Assembly: GCA_014773175.1 (NCBI GenBank)
Contig: VXCM01000903.1
Coordinates: forward strand, 248,001 to 312,000
DNA from: Lucifuga dentata
Taxonomy: Eukaryota; Chordata; Actinopteri; Ophidiiformes; Bythitidae
Direction of reading: 5' to 3'
Length of the DNA: 64,000 bases
The position numbers were made by a program, and so were the translations under genes. Under the pieces are notes generated by a model. The model was not told the DNA's origin. It worked only from the letters and a program-made list of their open reading frames with translations, and searched no databases. The first letter of the stretch is position 1, and each line of letters opens with the position of its first letter. Positions 9,748 through 22,948 of the stretch are shown piece by piece.

Positions 9748-12700
9748 ATCTAAATATGAATTCCAGGTAAGGCCATGAAAATGAGTAGTCAAGGTCAGGG
9801 TTTGGTTTAGACAAAGAATAGCAAAGGATAAAGCTAAGGTTACGCAAGTAAGGTTAGGGTCAAAGTTATCCAAAACAGTCCCAAAGACATGCCTGACACG
9901 GGTCAAATTCTGGCTAAATCCAAAAGTGGGCCTATGTTACTCTGGTTTGAAGTTTCATCAATGCTAGAAGATTAAAATTCACCATAAGTCAGACCCAGAG
10001 GGTTAAAAAGTCACATATTTGTGTCCCAGCATAAATCCAGCCTTTACCGTTGCTGAGAACACTCAAGCCTCACAGAGTCAGCGTGACCTTGGTCTGGAGA
10101 CAACACGAAGAAAAATGACTTGTGCCCTCTGACATTGGTGTGGTAGGAAACACATTTTAGCTGGACAAATTGCACAGTGTGAGAAAAACCTGCATCTTCT
10201 CAGTGTTCACCGGTGATCTACGACCTGCTTACATGTACATGTTTTCAATCATGTAGAAACACAGCCAGTGTGCATGTGTGCACCAAACCAATTTAGACTG
10301 CTTCCCTAAACTACACCACGCTGTCCTCGTGGCCCTTTTTGAAATCTGCTTATGTGATATGAAACTATCTCACCTTTAATTTTTTTAATGATCTATATAC
10401 AGTATTATACAATTATGTGAAAATAGTCTAAGTAATGGAATAATTATAAATTTGATTTATGTTGGTATTGTGACTTTTTTAAACAATATTACTAAATATT
10501 TTCACTGCAGATGTGTGTATCAAACTAACTTATGCAATTTTTGTTAAACAAATCTGCAGTAAGTGAAGCAATGAAATGTCGTCTTCAGCAATCTGTGGTA
10601 GTCATATAAAACGGAAGACACACACACAAACATATGTACACACACACACAGAGATCTTCTCTTAGGGCCTTTCTGTGGCATCCGCCCAGTTCATACTTTC
10701 CAATTTTATGGTGGTTGTGTTTTCCTGACAGTACTGCAGGAAAGCGACTTGTTTGGTCTTAATTACAATATACATCCTGTTGATTTCTGAGTAGAAAATC
10801 TGTTTGAAATTAGACCAACCACTTCGCCACGTTAACATAATTGACTTATCAGCTGACAAGACCTTAAGGCTTTTTGAGAGTCTTTTCTCTTTTTTTAATC
10901 TTTGACTTTGGGAAAGTTCAACAGAGAAATAGCTGATGGAATTTTAAGAGCTTCAGTTCATGTGTTGCATTGTAATGCCATTGTGTGCTACTTCACTGTC
11001 TCATAAATCACCTGGTCATTGACCTATGAAACATCTTTCATGGCCCGTTTTACATCTGGGACTGCTGTTGCAGAAACATGAGACGATGGGCATGTGTTGG
11101 AGCTACGCTCCCAGCTGCTGATGTTGAGATAAAACTCAGCGACTGCATGCGTCATTCTCTTGTCATGGTACTTTGAATGCTATCTGCTCTCTTTTTGAGC
11201 TAGCCCAAACAGAGGAGGCAGTTTGAGGAACCTCAGGAAGGGATAAGTCCAAAATCTGCAGGCTAGATCTTGCAGATATACATCGCTGGTCTGAGCCTTG
11301 GAGAATAAAGGGACAGGAGAGGTGAGGAAAGGAAGAAACTTTCCCTCATCTCTCTATCTTTCTCCCATGCATGAATCGTTTTTCCTTTCTGCATCCCTGC
11401 TGATTACCCTGTAGCTCCTCTGCAGCTGCCCATCTTGATGCCTTAACCCTGAGCCCGACTAACACATTTATATAAAATAAAAAATAAAAACTTCTTCATG
11501 GGTATAAATGCTAACAATAAAATATATATTCTCTGTCATTGCAAGGCTGTTAGTTTTCCAATCTCAGCATCTTCTGAGAGCTTTAAGTCACCTGTCTAAA
11601 TGGTGTTACCTAAACACACTGCAGATGTACAAGATCAAGGCAGTTTTTGACAAGTTTTCCTCCCTCTGGTTCTATTAAAGTCAGACTGTGATATATTACA
11701 GAGTAACCTCCATGACTGGCCAGCCTGGTGCTTCCCCTCATTCTATTGAAAGACCTGGCTGTTTTTCCCATATGACCAAACCGTCTAGGAACCTCAAGCT
11801 CTGAGACAGACTAGGAAATTGGACTATGACTCTCCACCTCCCACTTTTCTCTGAAATCTCCGCTCTGTGGTCTCCAGAGTATCCGCCTGAATTCTCTCAG
11901 ATATGATCCAGTTGCCATAACTCACCCACCTTGGTTCCTGCTGCAGCCCCTATTATAAGTGTGGCTAAATGCAACAAAAGCTCATGGAGCAGGAGGGGGG
12001 CTTAGGATTTAAATAAGGGGTTCATGTGCACCACATCTGAGAGCCTTGATTCCTCATGAGGAGTCTCATAAGGGAAAAGGTCAGAGGTCGGGGAGTTTCC
12101 CCGCTGTTTCTTGCTTTTGTTGTGGTCTCTTGCCACAGCTTTGGTGATTAACTAAAGGTACTTTGATGTACCATTAGACAAACTTTTTTTTTCAGACAGG
12201 TGAGTGATCATCTCAGACAGGTGAGTGACGATGAAAGACAACCACCACTGTGTTGTCAACAGTCTCAGACTCACTGTAAAAACACCTTGAGTATCTGAAC
12301 ACATAACAAAGGGGATTTGCTTCAAGAGAGCACTTAGAAACTCCCGAGTCGACGTCCCAAATAACCCCGCTTTATGTCATTCACGGTTTTATATATCAAG
12401 TCTTTATTCCGGTATAGACATGTTACATGACTAATGTTGTTTGTTGCTCATGTACATTTGAAGTATGTAGGTGAAAAAAAAAAAAAAACATCTTGAGGGC
12501 ATGTGGTGATTGACGGCTGGGACAGATGAACGGACATTAACTGAAGTAGTCCTCATGAGTATCTGATACACGTCCCCAAAGAAAACTCAAGCCTCCTACC
12601 ACATTACCTAAGCCCACGTGCGCCTTGTCGCTGCTTTGTCTGTAACTAGGTATTTTAAGGACAAAAACAGAGGACAAAAGATCTTTTATGGACCTGAAGC

Positions 12701-13080
12701 AATTGGTTTGAAAAGAAAAGACAGATTGTATTATTCCCCTTTAACCAAAGGGCTGCAGCGTAGGGGTAGCTATTGAAACTCAGTAAACAACACCAAAACA
12801 TCCCATGTAGGCCATAGACATCTTTGAGGTGAGCCAGCGAGACTAGGGCACTGTCTGGAACTTCATGTTATTCCCCAGTGACCGTCTCCACTGTCTTAAC
12901 CCCGTTTTCTGTGCCTGTGGAGTTGCAAACAAGTTGTCCAACAGGAAGGACATAGGAATCTGGATGCCCTCTTTATTTTTTCCCAAGCATTTAAGAATCT
13001 TAAGACCTTTGCTTGGCAGGGTTCATGTTAAGTCGCTCACCTGACTGATGCATATGTTTAACTGTCTTGAATGCCATCCT
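9748..13080. other. Long unique non-coding stretch
   Basis: No gene or transposon is recognised over 3.3 kb. A short (CA)n occurs around 10618-10652 and an A-tract at 12474-12488. The part at 11040-12130 has a more even base composition and several C/T-rich patches and could hold regulatory or exonic sequence, but no splice-bounded coding frame stands out. Confidence 0.45.
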
Positions 13081-13097
13081 TGGCTCAGTGCTGTGCT

Positions 13098-13380
13098 TTT
13101 TTTTTTCTTTTGCTTTTTTTTTTTTTTANTTTTTTTTTTTTTTAGCTTTGTTACCTTTACCAATGAGATATATGTCATATCTCAAAACTTTCAGGCAGAT
13201 TTTAATAAAATTTTGTAGAGAGGTGGGACTTAATTCAAGGAAGAGCTGGTTAGATTTTGAGGAAGATGCATATCGAGGTCTAGAAACATGTCCTTTAACT
13301 TTGCAAGATAGGGCTTTTGTTGACATTTTCACCTATTTCTCAAAAACTTAGACACCAATCTTAATGAAAAAAGTCAGACG
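13098..13380. repeat. Poly-T tract plus probable interspersed repeat fragment
   Basis: A T-run with an N at 13129 is followed (about 13145-13375) by TTTTAATAAAATTTTGTAGA and AATTCAAGGAAGAGCTGGTT. This resembles a widespread fish repeat in which a short motif about an aaggaagag word precedes a glycine/aspartate-like coding pattern. The family assignment is from memory and uncertain. Confidence 0.4.
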
Positions 13381-14760
13381 TGTGTCCTATGACAGTCTAT
13401 CAACACGTGCAATTCAGCCCCAATCCCCTATATATATAAACTATTGCACAGTTATGGATATAGATCCACAAGTAGATGATATCTGCAATGCAACTGTATA
13501 ATGAATTTGCAGGATAAAATGTTTTTACACATCTGCTTTTAGGATGATAGTAAAAGTCTGTGGAAAATCAATATTCATACACGTGCACAGATTTCTGCCT
13601 TGGAATCCTCCACTTTTGAGCCTTGAGCAGCTCTACTGGTTGAACTGGGTGTGTATTGCCTGGCTCAAAGACATATCAATAGTAGGTACAACCTTGAAGT
13701 ATTCCTAATTTACTTGCCCAACCCAAACTCTCCTAATTGTGATCTTCCAGTCACAAATGTCACAGTTTGTCACAGTCCTGATGGTCTGAGCCACTGAGAA
13801 TCTCAGCCTAGCACACCATTGAATGAAATAGAACTTATCTACCTAGATAGCAGCCTCTTGTTACAACTACCAGTTTAATTGCGTAAATCTGGTTGAATCC
13901 CATTACAGCACAGCCAGCTGTCTAGACAGAGTGATCTCTGCAGTGCTTCCAAGTCTCTTCTCATAAATATAATGAATGACTTTTATGCTATTAAATATGA
14001 ACCCATATGGACAGCAGCCCAGAGGTTTCTCCCAACACACATACACACACACACGCACATGCACAGACACAGGCACACAAACACCAAACTCATATCTAGT
14101 AATCTCTCTAAATCAAATTGCAGCATAACCCTGCATGATACTGGACAGAGGATTACTGACTATTTTTTTTTAATTATCATTCATTTTCCATCCTGAATTT
14201 CTGACTCGTTGTGATTTCCCAGAAAAGCACTGATTGTGCTTAAAAGTCTACACGAGGAGGGATATGTTCCAGACAAACACGTGGATTAAAGAGCAACAGG
14301 GACACATTGTATCCAGAGTACAGACTGATGAAAATGTTGTTTTGGATTTGCTCTGCCAAACTGAAGTTAAAACTGTCCCCATGAATGAGTTCACATGTCC
14401 TTGTGTATTATCAGTGACAACGCTTGCTGTTCTCCAGCCCTAACACTCAAAATTTGGAATGTGGAAAACAGCAGAAGTCCAAATATCTGACACAACTTGG
14501 TGGTTGTACTGCTTCTTTGATGGTCCTGTTAGTGATGTGACTTGAGGATGTGACGTTGGTCTGTAGCTCATCCATCAAACATTTCTTTGGACTTGGAAGA
14601 CATTCAACATTCAAGAACTATTGGCCACCTTGATATGAAATTTGTTGTGTACCTGTATATGATTCCTAATGATTATGGTACCCCCTGACTTTGGCTAGAA
14701 ACTTCCACCTTGGCAAAACCTTCCCCTCGATGAACACTTTAGTCACTGACAAAATACCTT
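13381..14760. other. Unique non-coding DNA
   Basis: No gene is recognised. An imperfect (CA)n lies at about 14035-14082. Short open frames have no domain features. Confidence 0.45.
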
Positions 14761-15347
14761 GGGCTGGATTTACACTGTAAGTCTTGATTCCCAATTCTGA
14801 TTTTTTGCCTATATCCGATTTTTTGTTCAGTGTATTTACATTTTCTTTTTTTAAGCAGCTCATATCTGATACCTGTATTTACATATTGCTGTAATGGCAA
14901 CTATCACCTAACATGTCTAACACATAGCCTATCAGTGTGTCTGATATATATAGCCTAGCATGTCCTCCATTTCTGTTTACAGAGAGTGATCATCATATTG
15001 ATCGCTTACATCATCCATATGCAGATNCTCCATTTCTGTTTACAGAGAGTGATCATCATATTGATCGCTTACATCATCCATATGCAGATAAGACAGAATA
15101 TGACTTCAGAGTCGGAATGGGAAGGAAATTCCAGTCTGTGTATTTAGACAGCAGTTGCATTGGTGGATATCTGATACATATCCGATTTATTTCCACATAT
15201 TGAAGTGGCCCAAATTGGATCTGAGCATATCTGATGTCATTGTGGCTTTTTACCATTTACATCTTCAGTAAACGTATCCGATACGTGTCGCATGTGCGCA
15301 AAAAATTGGAATCAGGTTGCATGCGTGTGGTTGTGTAAATCCAGCCT
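14761..15347. mobile_element. hAT-like non-autonomous element
   Basis: The ends are inverted repeats: GGGCTGGATTTACAC at the left and GTGTAAATCCAGCC at the right (15333-15346). Next to them are ATTCCCAATTCTGATTTTTT at the left and its counterpart at about 15300-15312. Repeated CCGAT and TATCTGATAC words fill the interior. Such ends and CCGATTTTTT interiors are common in teleost hAT-type MITEs. I could not confirm an 8-bp target duplication. The interior contains an artefactual 62-bp duplication (14965-15089). It has no transposase. Confidence 0.6.
14965..15089. repeat. Exact 62-bp duplication around a single N
   Basis: 14965-15026 equals 15028-15089 with only N 15027 between them. This is the same assembly signature as at 4490, 25333 and 36101. 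Confidence 0.85.
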
Positions 15348-17565
15348 TGAAAACTTGTTTTTACCCTGTTATGGGTATTTATGCTCCACACAAGTGAATC
15401 CTAATGTTTTAATAGCCTTCTCATCCTCTGGAACATCCATCCGGTCAAAATTTGCACCTATAAACAAGAAATACCAAAATAAAACTTACATAGAACACTC
15501 ATGTTCACCAGAGGATGAACCCTTTCCAGTTTGGATGATCTTTCATGTAACTCTGCCCACTTTGCACAAGTTAATCTTACTGTGTAACAGAATGATTGTG
15601 ATGGAATTTTCTGAGCGCATTCTTGATCCCAGAGGAATAAGACCCTTTTTAAATTTTTAATACTTCAATACGCCATCATCTTTACTCTTACACCCTTATG
15701 AACAAAGGTTGTGTCAAATCATACAAGTATGATTTTTTTTCTATGATTAAATTTTTTTATATCATGAAATTGATGATATTGCACAATAATAACGTGTTGA
15801 TGAGCTTCCACATCATGAGCAACAAGAAAAAACAATACACGCATGTCTGGAAGTATTGTGGTCAGCACCTGATGAATTAGCTCCTAAAAAGGGAGCTGCT
15901 TCTGGAAATGGTTCAGCTACAGGCTAACTGGCTAATAACCAATGATGGGAACACAACAAATTTGTTTGACTACCTGAAGCAGGAATACTTGGTTAAATAT
16001 TTAAAAAAAAGTCAAAAGTCATGTGAGGAAGCGAGTCAGGCAGCTGATTTTTGTCCTAAAGCAAGCAGGCAAGTCAAGCTTAGCAGGACAGGAGCGTTAG
16101 CTAGCTAGCTGTACTCCTGTGAGAGAAAAAGCTAACGGTGGAGAGAAATTAGCGAATCAGTGACTTCTTGTTGTGACGTATGAACATTGTTAGCTTAGCC
16201 GCTACTCTTACAGTTGAATTCTTTACCTTAACCACGTGCTTGTGGTGGATCTGGACTTCAGAGCGTATTTAAGTGCAGCATCATAGAAGCTATTTAACAC
16301 TGGAGGGAATATCATAACCTGCCAAAGATCAGCTCTTCAGACATCATCAGTCATTTTATTTGCTATTAATAGGGAAGACTAGCAGGTCAGGTTAGTTTAA
16401 GTTGTTGTTTACAAGCTTAAATATTCCAGGATTTAGTTATTTGTACTTTTACTGCAGGAAACACTCAAGTGTGCCTGCTCACCAATCCAACATTGTTTAT
16501 ACGATGTTCATATCGTCATCAGAAACTTTGCAGCCTCCAGTGGCTGCTAGGAAGGATTTGTTAGAGCTTTAGTTTGATTCAAAAGCTTTAGGGATCTTTT
16601 AGTTGTTTTTCAGATTACAACCACATGTGAAATTCAGCAGCTTCATACGTGATTTCCCATCATAAAATCTGTTTAAGTGCTTAATTCTTTTTAAGGGATT
16701 TTTTAACTCCTGGGTAAAAGATCTTTATTGGTGTCTGTTGACCCCTGACTAACACAAGCATTAAGTTTTAGTTTCTGGTTGACAAATAAGACTAGATGGG
16801 CTCGGACATTTCTCAGTGGTCCTTTTCCAGATGCACCGTGTTGGCTTTGCAGAGCACAAATGTTAAGTATCATCACCTGATTTAAAGAGCCAAGCAGGCC
16901 TGGAAGCCTGCCAAAGGTGAGCTCTGATTGCAGTGTTGACATTGCTCGCTCTCATCCTTCACCTGCTACCTATTAGCTCCATGCTGGTGATACTGGGGCA
17001 TGGTGGCATTTTTTTCTCCTTGAATCTGAGTGTTTTTAGCTGTGGGCTAGTTTCAGTTTTTTGGACCCCGAGAGGTTTAGATGAAAGTGAGCATGGAGAC
17101 CCTCCTGGTGTTTCAGTTTTGGTTGTTTATGAGAATTCATTGAACTGACAGGGGTCATTTGCCTTTGTAGACATGGAGTTTCATCAACCTAGAGCCCATC
17201 CGAGACCCATGATAACGTTTCAGAAATTTATGGCCATCAATAGCAGGTTTTATCTAATAGCAGCAGTACGTTCTCTGTCTTTGTTCTAATTGTGTGAGAG
17301 GCCACAAAGGTGTTTCTGTCATGAAACAGTGCCCAGCTTATATCTTCTATAATGTGATTATTTGGCCTCTTGTTCCTTTGTGTTCTTCTGTAGTATCAGT
17401 AACATGTGAATTATAAAGGCTTTGTCCACGTTTTGGTCATAATGCGACACATATTTCAGAATTTCAATATGCAGCAACTCCTCAGAGAGATGTGTCATGG
17501 TAGTGTGTGTTACCCCCCTGAGGACATATCGGTATTAGTTTACCAACTCTTGTATACACACACAG

Positions 17566-17599
<34 letters not shown>

Positions 17600-18630
17600 A
17601 TGCATACAGCATCACATATACACCACCTCTCTCTCTTTCCCTCTTTCTTTCACAGACTGGGATTATGGTCTGGTTAAAAAACGAGCATTCTGCTTTATTC
17701 ACATCTGTCCACACAGCATGGCTGGGACAAATACCTTTTAGTGAAACATTTAGCTAAACCCCTCAACTGGGCAACTGAGAGCTTTAGCAGCCAGGCAAGC
17801 AGCCAGGCACAGTGTGTCTTTCTCTAATTCACACCTGCAGTCATTTAAATAGTCACTCAGTGATCTAACTATTCATTATTGATCCTTCTGCTCTTTGTTG
17901 TTATGGGATCTTCAAAAAGCAAGTATTTATCCATAATTTAGTTGAATACATCATGTGTTGTTTCATGTTTCCCTGCAAAATCTGAGGCCAGATTAGTTGG
18001 GGGGGGGGAATCTCCACCAGGCAAGATCTTTGCTGGCCGAGCTCCTGCACTAGTAACAGCTAGCACAGATGCAGTTAAGATTCTCCTTGGGGATTAGGTG
18101 GCGTACCATGCAAGGCAAAGGCACAGAATCCTGTACTGTCCGTCCCTTAATGCTCATTAAGAGGTGAAATCCCTGCCGCCAATCCAGTCTCAATGCACAA
18201 ATGCACACACACGCACACATATGCTTACATTACTCCCTAGCTTACATTCTTTGCATTCACATAAATGTTTTCGAGGATGGGTAGTGAAAAAGGTCATTTT
18301 ATTGGCTCTGTTTAATTGTTTTATTGGTATATATTAGAATTTGGATGACAGGTGCAGTGGTTAAAGTCCACCTGCATATGCTATGTAATATGGAATATGC
18401 AAATATAGCATGCACACAACTTAGCACATAACATACATTGTATGCAAAATGAAAAGTCAAGTTGCAATTCATATGCTCAAGATTGCATCCAAATTCTAAA
18501 TATTGGATCATATATAAAAGCCTTTTAAGATATTTACCAAACAACTTTGAAGGAAACGATGTTTCCTGAACAAAGTCAATTTAAAATGAAATTTTCTCAA
18601 ACACGGTCCCTGTTCCTCCTTCCTTAAGTC
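15348..18630. other. Unique non-coding DNA with one (CA)n
   Basis: No gene is recognised. (CA)n runs at about 17553-17594 and GCTAGCTAGCT occurs at 16098-16110. A 122-codon open frame at 15292-15660 straddles the end of the hAT-like element and is not credible as a gene. Confidence 0.45.
17553..17594. repeat. (CA)n microsatellite
   Basis: An almost pure CA tract of about 40 bp with one GA interruption. Confidence 0.95.
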
Positions 18631-19030
18631 CAACTGGTTAAGAATAATCCATTCCTGCGAGGAGAGAGGGCGTGAGGACGTATGGCGTCTGGAGGACATC
18701 CTTGGACTGGCAGCTCTGCACGGCAGGTCCAGACAGACCTAGAGAGAGGATTTGGTCTATAGCAGGAATGGGAAACTGGGGCATACTGGGATCTGTGGTC
18801 CTCAGAATGGAGTCCTGGGTGTTGACCCAGTGTTGGTTTCTGCTACATCCCATTGGTCCAGCTGCAACTAGTGCAGATGTCTGGACAGATACTGGATATC
18901 AGCTGGCGTGCTGGCAGCTGTCAGTCAGTCACAACTTGCCTAAGCGTTGGATTGGCTTCTGGACTCGATGTGCTGGCAAGTCTTCATGCTTTGAGAGTGC
19001 GGGTTGACACCAGATTCCACAGGGATGGTT
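18631..19030. other. Even-composition block of unknown nature
   Basis: The G+C content is higher than in the flanks, and an ATG-independent 111-codon open frame lies on the plus strand (18672-19007). The translation has a high tryptophan content (WRTSLDWQL, ADVWTDTG) and no domain I recognise. CTG/CAG-rich words suggest either a regulatory block or an old repeat. No splice-bounded exon was supported. Confidence 0.25.
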
Positions 19031-19494
19031 TTGTATTTTTTTAAATTTCAACTCAGTGATGGATTAAGAGAATCACTGGACATATCTCATACATAACCGG
19101 GGTGAGTGTATTTTACTTTTGCCAATGTAATGCAGTGTGTCTTTGGTGTAGCAGGGTTTAAAATGTATAAAAAGATGAAAAAAAAGTGCATTTCCATTTT
19201 AAAAAGCCTTGTGCAATCTGTGTTTTGTACAACCCAAAATGATAGTTCTTGGTTGAATATAAAACCATCTGAGCAAGTTGTCCTGTAAAGTAACATTCTT
19301 ATCTGACTATAACTATCAGGATTTGCTTCTGTTTGTTATTAGTACGATCTTTTTTTCAGAGAATCACTATAGCATTTTCATATTGGATTTACCAACGTGT
19401 GACTGGGACTTTGTCACTGCAGATGATTTAAATTGTGATACTGACTGTGTAATATTGCAGTAGGTACATGTGCATGTATGTGTGTTTGTGTTTA

Positions 19495-19790
19495 ATACAG
19501 TCGAACGGCAGGTGCTGCTGAGCCCCCCGTTACGTTGTCTTGGTTGATTGCTTGTAATGCCTGAGTGCGTATGGCTGAAGGCGCGCGCCGGTGTCAGTGG
19601 GAATGCCCTCTTAATGGCTGCAGCAATCAGGCAGCCGTCGCCACTGAGCCGAAGGAAAACACGGTAGTAACATGCAGCATGTCAGAGGCTCATTAAGGAA
19701 GGGGGCAGCGTTTATAACACTGCTGAGAGGAACAGTAAATCACTGTGCTCCCCTACAGCGCTGAGTGGAAGGAGTCCTGCCCCGTGTAAA
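19495..19790. promoter_or_regulatory. Candidate cis-regulatory block
   Basis: Unique, non-repetitive DNA with a local CpG cluster (GGCGCGCGCCGG at 19579-19590) and homeodomain- and HMG-like words (TTGATTG, CTTAATGG, CTCATTAAGG). It is bounded by AT-rich DNA on the left and a (GT)n array on the right. This is a compositional impression, and conservation has not been checked. Confidence 0.3.
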
Positions 19791-19821
19791 TGCAGCGGTC
19801 ACCATTCTACACACAGTGGTC

Positions 19822-19823
<2 letters not shown>

Positions 19824-19861
<38 letters not shown>
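19824..19861. repeat. (GT)n microsatellite
   Basis: A pure GT tract of about 38 bp. Confidence 0.97.
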
Positions 19862-19863
<2 letters not shown>

Positions 19864-20789
19864 CATGCCTAATAGTAGTGGCAGTAGAAGCCTATATTCA
19901 TACAATTTCTATTTCCAAAAAGCTATAAGAATAAGAAATCCAAGGATCTATGTAATAGTAAAAGTATGTGTGTGTGGCACAGGAAGAAAATTATGGAAGA
20001 ATTTCATATGCCTTCACTTTAGCATTTTTTAAATTTTTTTTCAATCTGGAAATCTTTCAGGTAATATTTACTGATAAGTAAAAAAAACAGAGCTAACCCA
20101 GGTGCACATACTGTACATTCATACCTTCAGTATCAGGCAGGGATGCTGTCTGATTAAGTAATGTTGTACAGTTTTATTAGCTCACACTGCACAGTTGAAA
20201 TAACCATTCTGAATGATTTCTAAGCTGATACTCTGGTTCCATAGACACGCAACAACATGGGCGCTTTCATTTTCATTCAGTTTTGTCTGAATGAAACAAC
20301 TTCCAGTAAAGTTTTTCTCTGTTCAAAACAATATGGCCACATCGACGAAAAAAAAATCTTGACTTCAACAAATTGCCTCTTTAAATATCTCAAACTCAAA
20401 GTTTGACATGTCATAAATCTGTCCGCTTGCCCGATCACTCAATCTTAGATTGTTTGGGCAACTAATTGGACTTCAAGGCCCTGCTCAAACTGAATGTCAA
20501 ATAATGCCAATCAGGTCGAAATTCAGCTCAACTCTGGAAAGTACTTGGTGACTGCCAAATCAGGGTGAAAATCAAGTCGAACCCATACAGTGTCTGTCCG
20601 CCTTAACCACACAGTTGAAAAATGATTTTACACATGGTTTTGTACAGTTTCAGTTGTGTCAGTCACCGAAGGCCTGTTGCATTTTACAGTTTTTTTCACT
20701 AAAATGTATAGTAGTATCAGTATAAGATGTATAGCAGGTTATTATAGAGGTCAGTATAAGAAGTGATGAAAAAAGCTGTGAGTCATCTT
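19862..20789. other. Unique non-coding DNA
   Basis: Nothing recognised. The TTTCATTTTCATTCAG and CTGAATGAAAC words near 20267-20297 form a weak local inverted repeat. Confidence 0.45.
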
Positions 20790-21235
20790 TAAAAATATGA
20801 ACCCGCGCCCCTTATTTGACTCATTAGAATGTTTTGCATGAAGCATCGCTGGAGGAAACACATTGTGTACAGAGTAAGCCAAAAAAGCGTGAACGCATCA
20901 GTTCTTTAAGCATTAGTTCTTGATTAACTCTTCGAATTAGATAGCCATCAGCAGACTGGGGCCCTGATATAAACCAAATGGGATAGCAGACACACAGGCA
21001 GAGTGAATTGTGTCATTGTGAGGTTGATAATGGACGCCTTCTTACACACATTAAATGCAAGTCTGGGGGACCCTTGAGGCCCCTGGTGGCCTGTTTTTGC
21101 ATGAAGTAAAATGCCTCCCATTCAATAGGGCATAGGCAGCACCGTTAAACATTTATGGAGGTTGTTTAAACAGCCGTTAACTGCAGATTAAGTGAGATCT
21201 GTGCTCCTGGCTTCGTAGAATCTCCTGTTCAGATC
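20790..21235. promoter_or_regulatory. Candidate cis-regulatory block
   Basis: Non-repetitive, even in composition and free of long open frames. It contains clustered factor-like words: TGACTCATTAG (20818-20828), TTTGCATGAAGC (20834-20845), TTGATTAAC, CATTAAATGCA, a CTCF-like word and CAGATTAAGTGAG. Such dense motif blocks between microsatellites are typical of conserved non-coding elements, but no alignment was available. Confidence 0.3.
21076..21092 (-). promoter_or_regulatory. CTCF-like motif
   Basis: The minus strand reads CCACCAGGGGCCTC, matching the CTCF core except for C at one of the invariant G positions. It lies inside the candidate regulatory block. Confidence 0.22.
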
Positions 21236-21237
21236 AT

Positions 21238-21268
21238 GCACACACACACACACACACACGCAAACACA
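21238..21268. repeat. Short (CA)n microsatellite
   Basis: About 30 bp of CA with one CG interruption. Confidence 0.9.
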
Positions 21269-21699
21269 CATAGACATGAAAACTCAAGACAGCATATGTA
21301 CACAGTCACAGGAACATACATGCACACATAAACATGAATGTATGCAAATAAAATAGTATAAATACAATCACAGATACCATGCATCCCTTTTGGCCATCGC
21401 TGTTGGGTTTGAGTCTGCTATACATAAAACAGAGCATTATAAAGTAATAGTTCCCTGTTGAACTATGACTACATCTACCATTACTGAACATGTCTTTGAT
21501 TCAGAGTCAGTACATTTACTTGCAATACTGTGATTATTTGTTGCCAAATGTACTATTTTTGTTTTACCATCTACTCAGATTTTTGGACGTGGAAATATGG
21601 TTTAAAGGTAGTGTCACAGGTTTTTTCCCCCCTGAATATTAAAATAAGAAAAGGCCAACAAATTTAATATTTGAATTGAATGTGCAAAATTGATAATCA

Positions 21700-22190
21700 G
21701 ACAGTATTTCAGTTGCCCTACTGCCCTAAAATTGGTAGACCAATCCATTACCGCGTTTTTCCCGTCTAATCTGGCCTTGAAACCCTTGTCTGAGGTGACA
21801 TACCTGGCACATTTAAGGATACGACTGTCATCAGATCGGACTGATCTTTCTGGCACTTTCCTCTGTCTCCTCCTCGTCCCAGACAAAAACGTGATGTAAC
21901 ACCTCCCAACGTAAAGTCGCGCCTCGACCTAAGTGCTGCACTCACACACGCTCTGTCTAATGTGGAGTTAGCCTCCTTTCGCTGCTCCGTAATTAGCAGG
22001 CAAGGCGGGACTGAAGACAGGCCATACGTAAAGCAGAAACGCCATGAGGTCTTCCTCTGTGTGGGGTCACTGTCAAGGTCAGGGGACTTGTTAATGAGGC
22101 GAGGATGTTTTGACTGCGCTGATGAGCCTGCCAGTGGAAAGGCAAACTCATCAACGTAACTGGCTTAATAAAGGCACAGGCCAGCATTGT
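21700..22190. promoter_or_regulatory. Candidate cis-regulatory block
   Basis: Unique DNA with a raised CpG count (for example GTCGCGCCTCGACC at 21916-21929) and words such as CGTAATTAGC, TTAATGAGGCG and GGCTTAATAAAGG. Short overlapping frames on both strands look like chance products of the higher G+C content. Function is inferred from composition only. Confidence 0.3.
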
Positions 22191-22319
22191 TCCATCCACT
22201 GCAACTAACAAAAATTTAAATAACCAGCATTAAAACTTCACCAACTTGTAAGTAATTTAAATATATTAATATTTCATTTAAAATCGATTGCTGTTTTTTT
22301 GAGTTCTGTGTTTTTGTGG

Positions 22320-22720
22320 GGCAGTATGTGAGGTATGGTAATAAGCCTGGTGAATTGGCGGCTCACACAGTTGGCTGGTTGTTGTTGTGGTGTTTTGTGT
22401 GGGCCAGGGCCAGGGTGCCTGCCGTGGCGCTGGTGTGGACAGCTGGCCCGTCTGATCCCTCTAGGCTGCTCTTAAATTGGTTTTAGTGGCAGCGCTAATA
22501 AAGCTGATTATCTGTATGGCTCAAGGCCCCGCTAACCCTGTGACACTCCTGGCAGCTGGTGGGACCGGGTCCTCGGACGCCATCAGCGCTGCAAAAAACG
22601 CCATATTAACAAGCAAGTTTGCTATAAAAACGTCCAGAAATCTTATTTTTTCTATCAATAAATGGGAATGGCGTAACACAATGGCAGAATTTGGCTTGAT
22701 TTGTTCAACAAGCTGGCCTA
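22320..22720. promoter_or_regulatory. Candidate cis-regulatory block
   Basis: Non-repetitive sequence with GCGCTAATAAAGCTGATTA (22492-22510) and a GC-balanced left half, ending at a long poly-T. No gene was recognised, and the 117-codon frame crossing it runs through the poly-T tract. Confidence 0.25.
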
Positions 22721-22755
22721 TTTTTTTTTTTTTTTTTTTTTTTTTTTTNTTTTTT
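22721..22755. repeat. Poly-T with single N
   Basis: A homopolymer of about 35 bp carrying the N at 22749, which is probably an assembly join within the tract. Confidence 0.9.
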
Positions 22756-22767
22756 GCAGCGTGCCAC

Positions 22768-22948
22768 CACCACTGCCCTCCTCCTCTTCCTCCTTCTTCC
22801 ACCCTTCTCCTCCTCAGAGCTCACTACTAGAGCCTGAGCTAAGTGCCTGTCTGTTCCTCTCCTCTGTTCCCCCTTGAATCTTTCTCTCCCTCCATCATCC
22901 CTCCCTCCTTATTTCTCCTCCTCCTCCTCCTCCTCCTCCTCCTCCCCT
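22768..22948. repeat. Pyrimidine-rich tract with (CCT)n
   Basis: A strand-asymmetric C/T tract with a pure run of CCT triplets at about 22916-22943. A G-run with an N at 23262-23277 lies 320 bp further on. Confidence 0.9.

Noticed and set aside
22477..22830. 117-codon open frame
   Set aside because: Runs through the poly-T tract and its N. Poly-Phe is an artefact.
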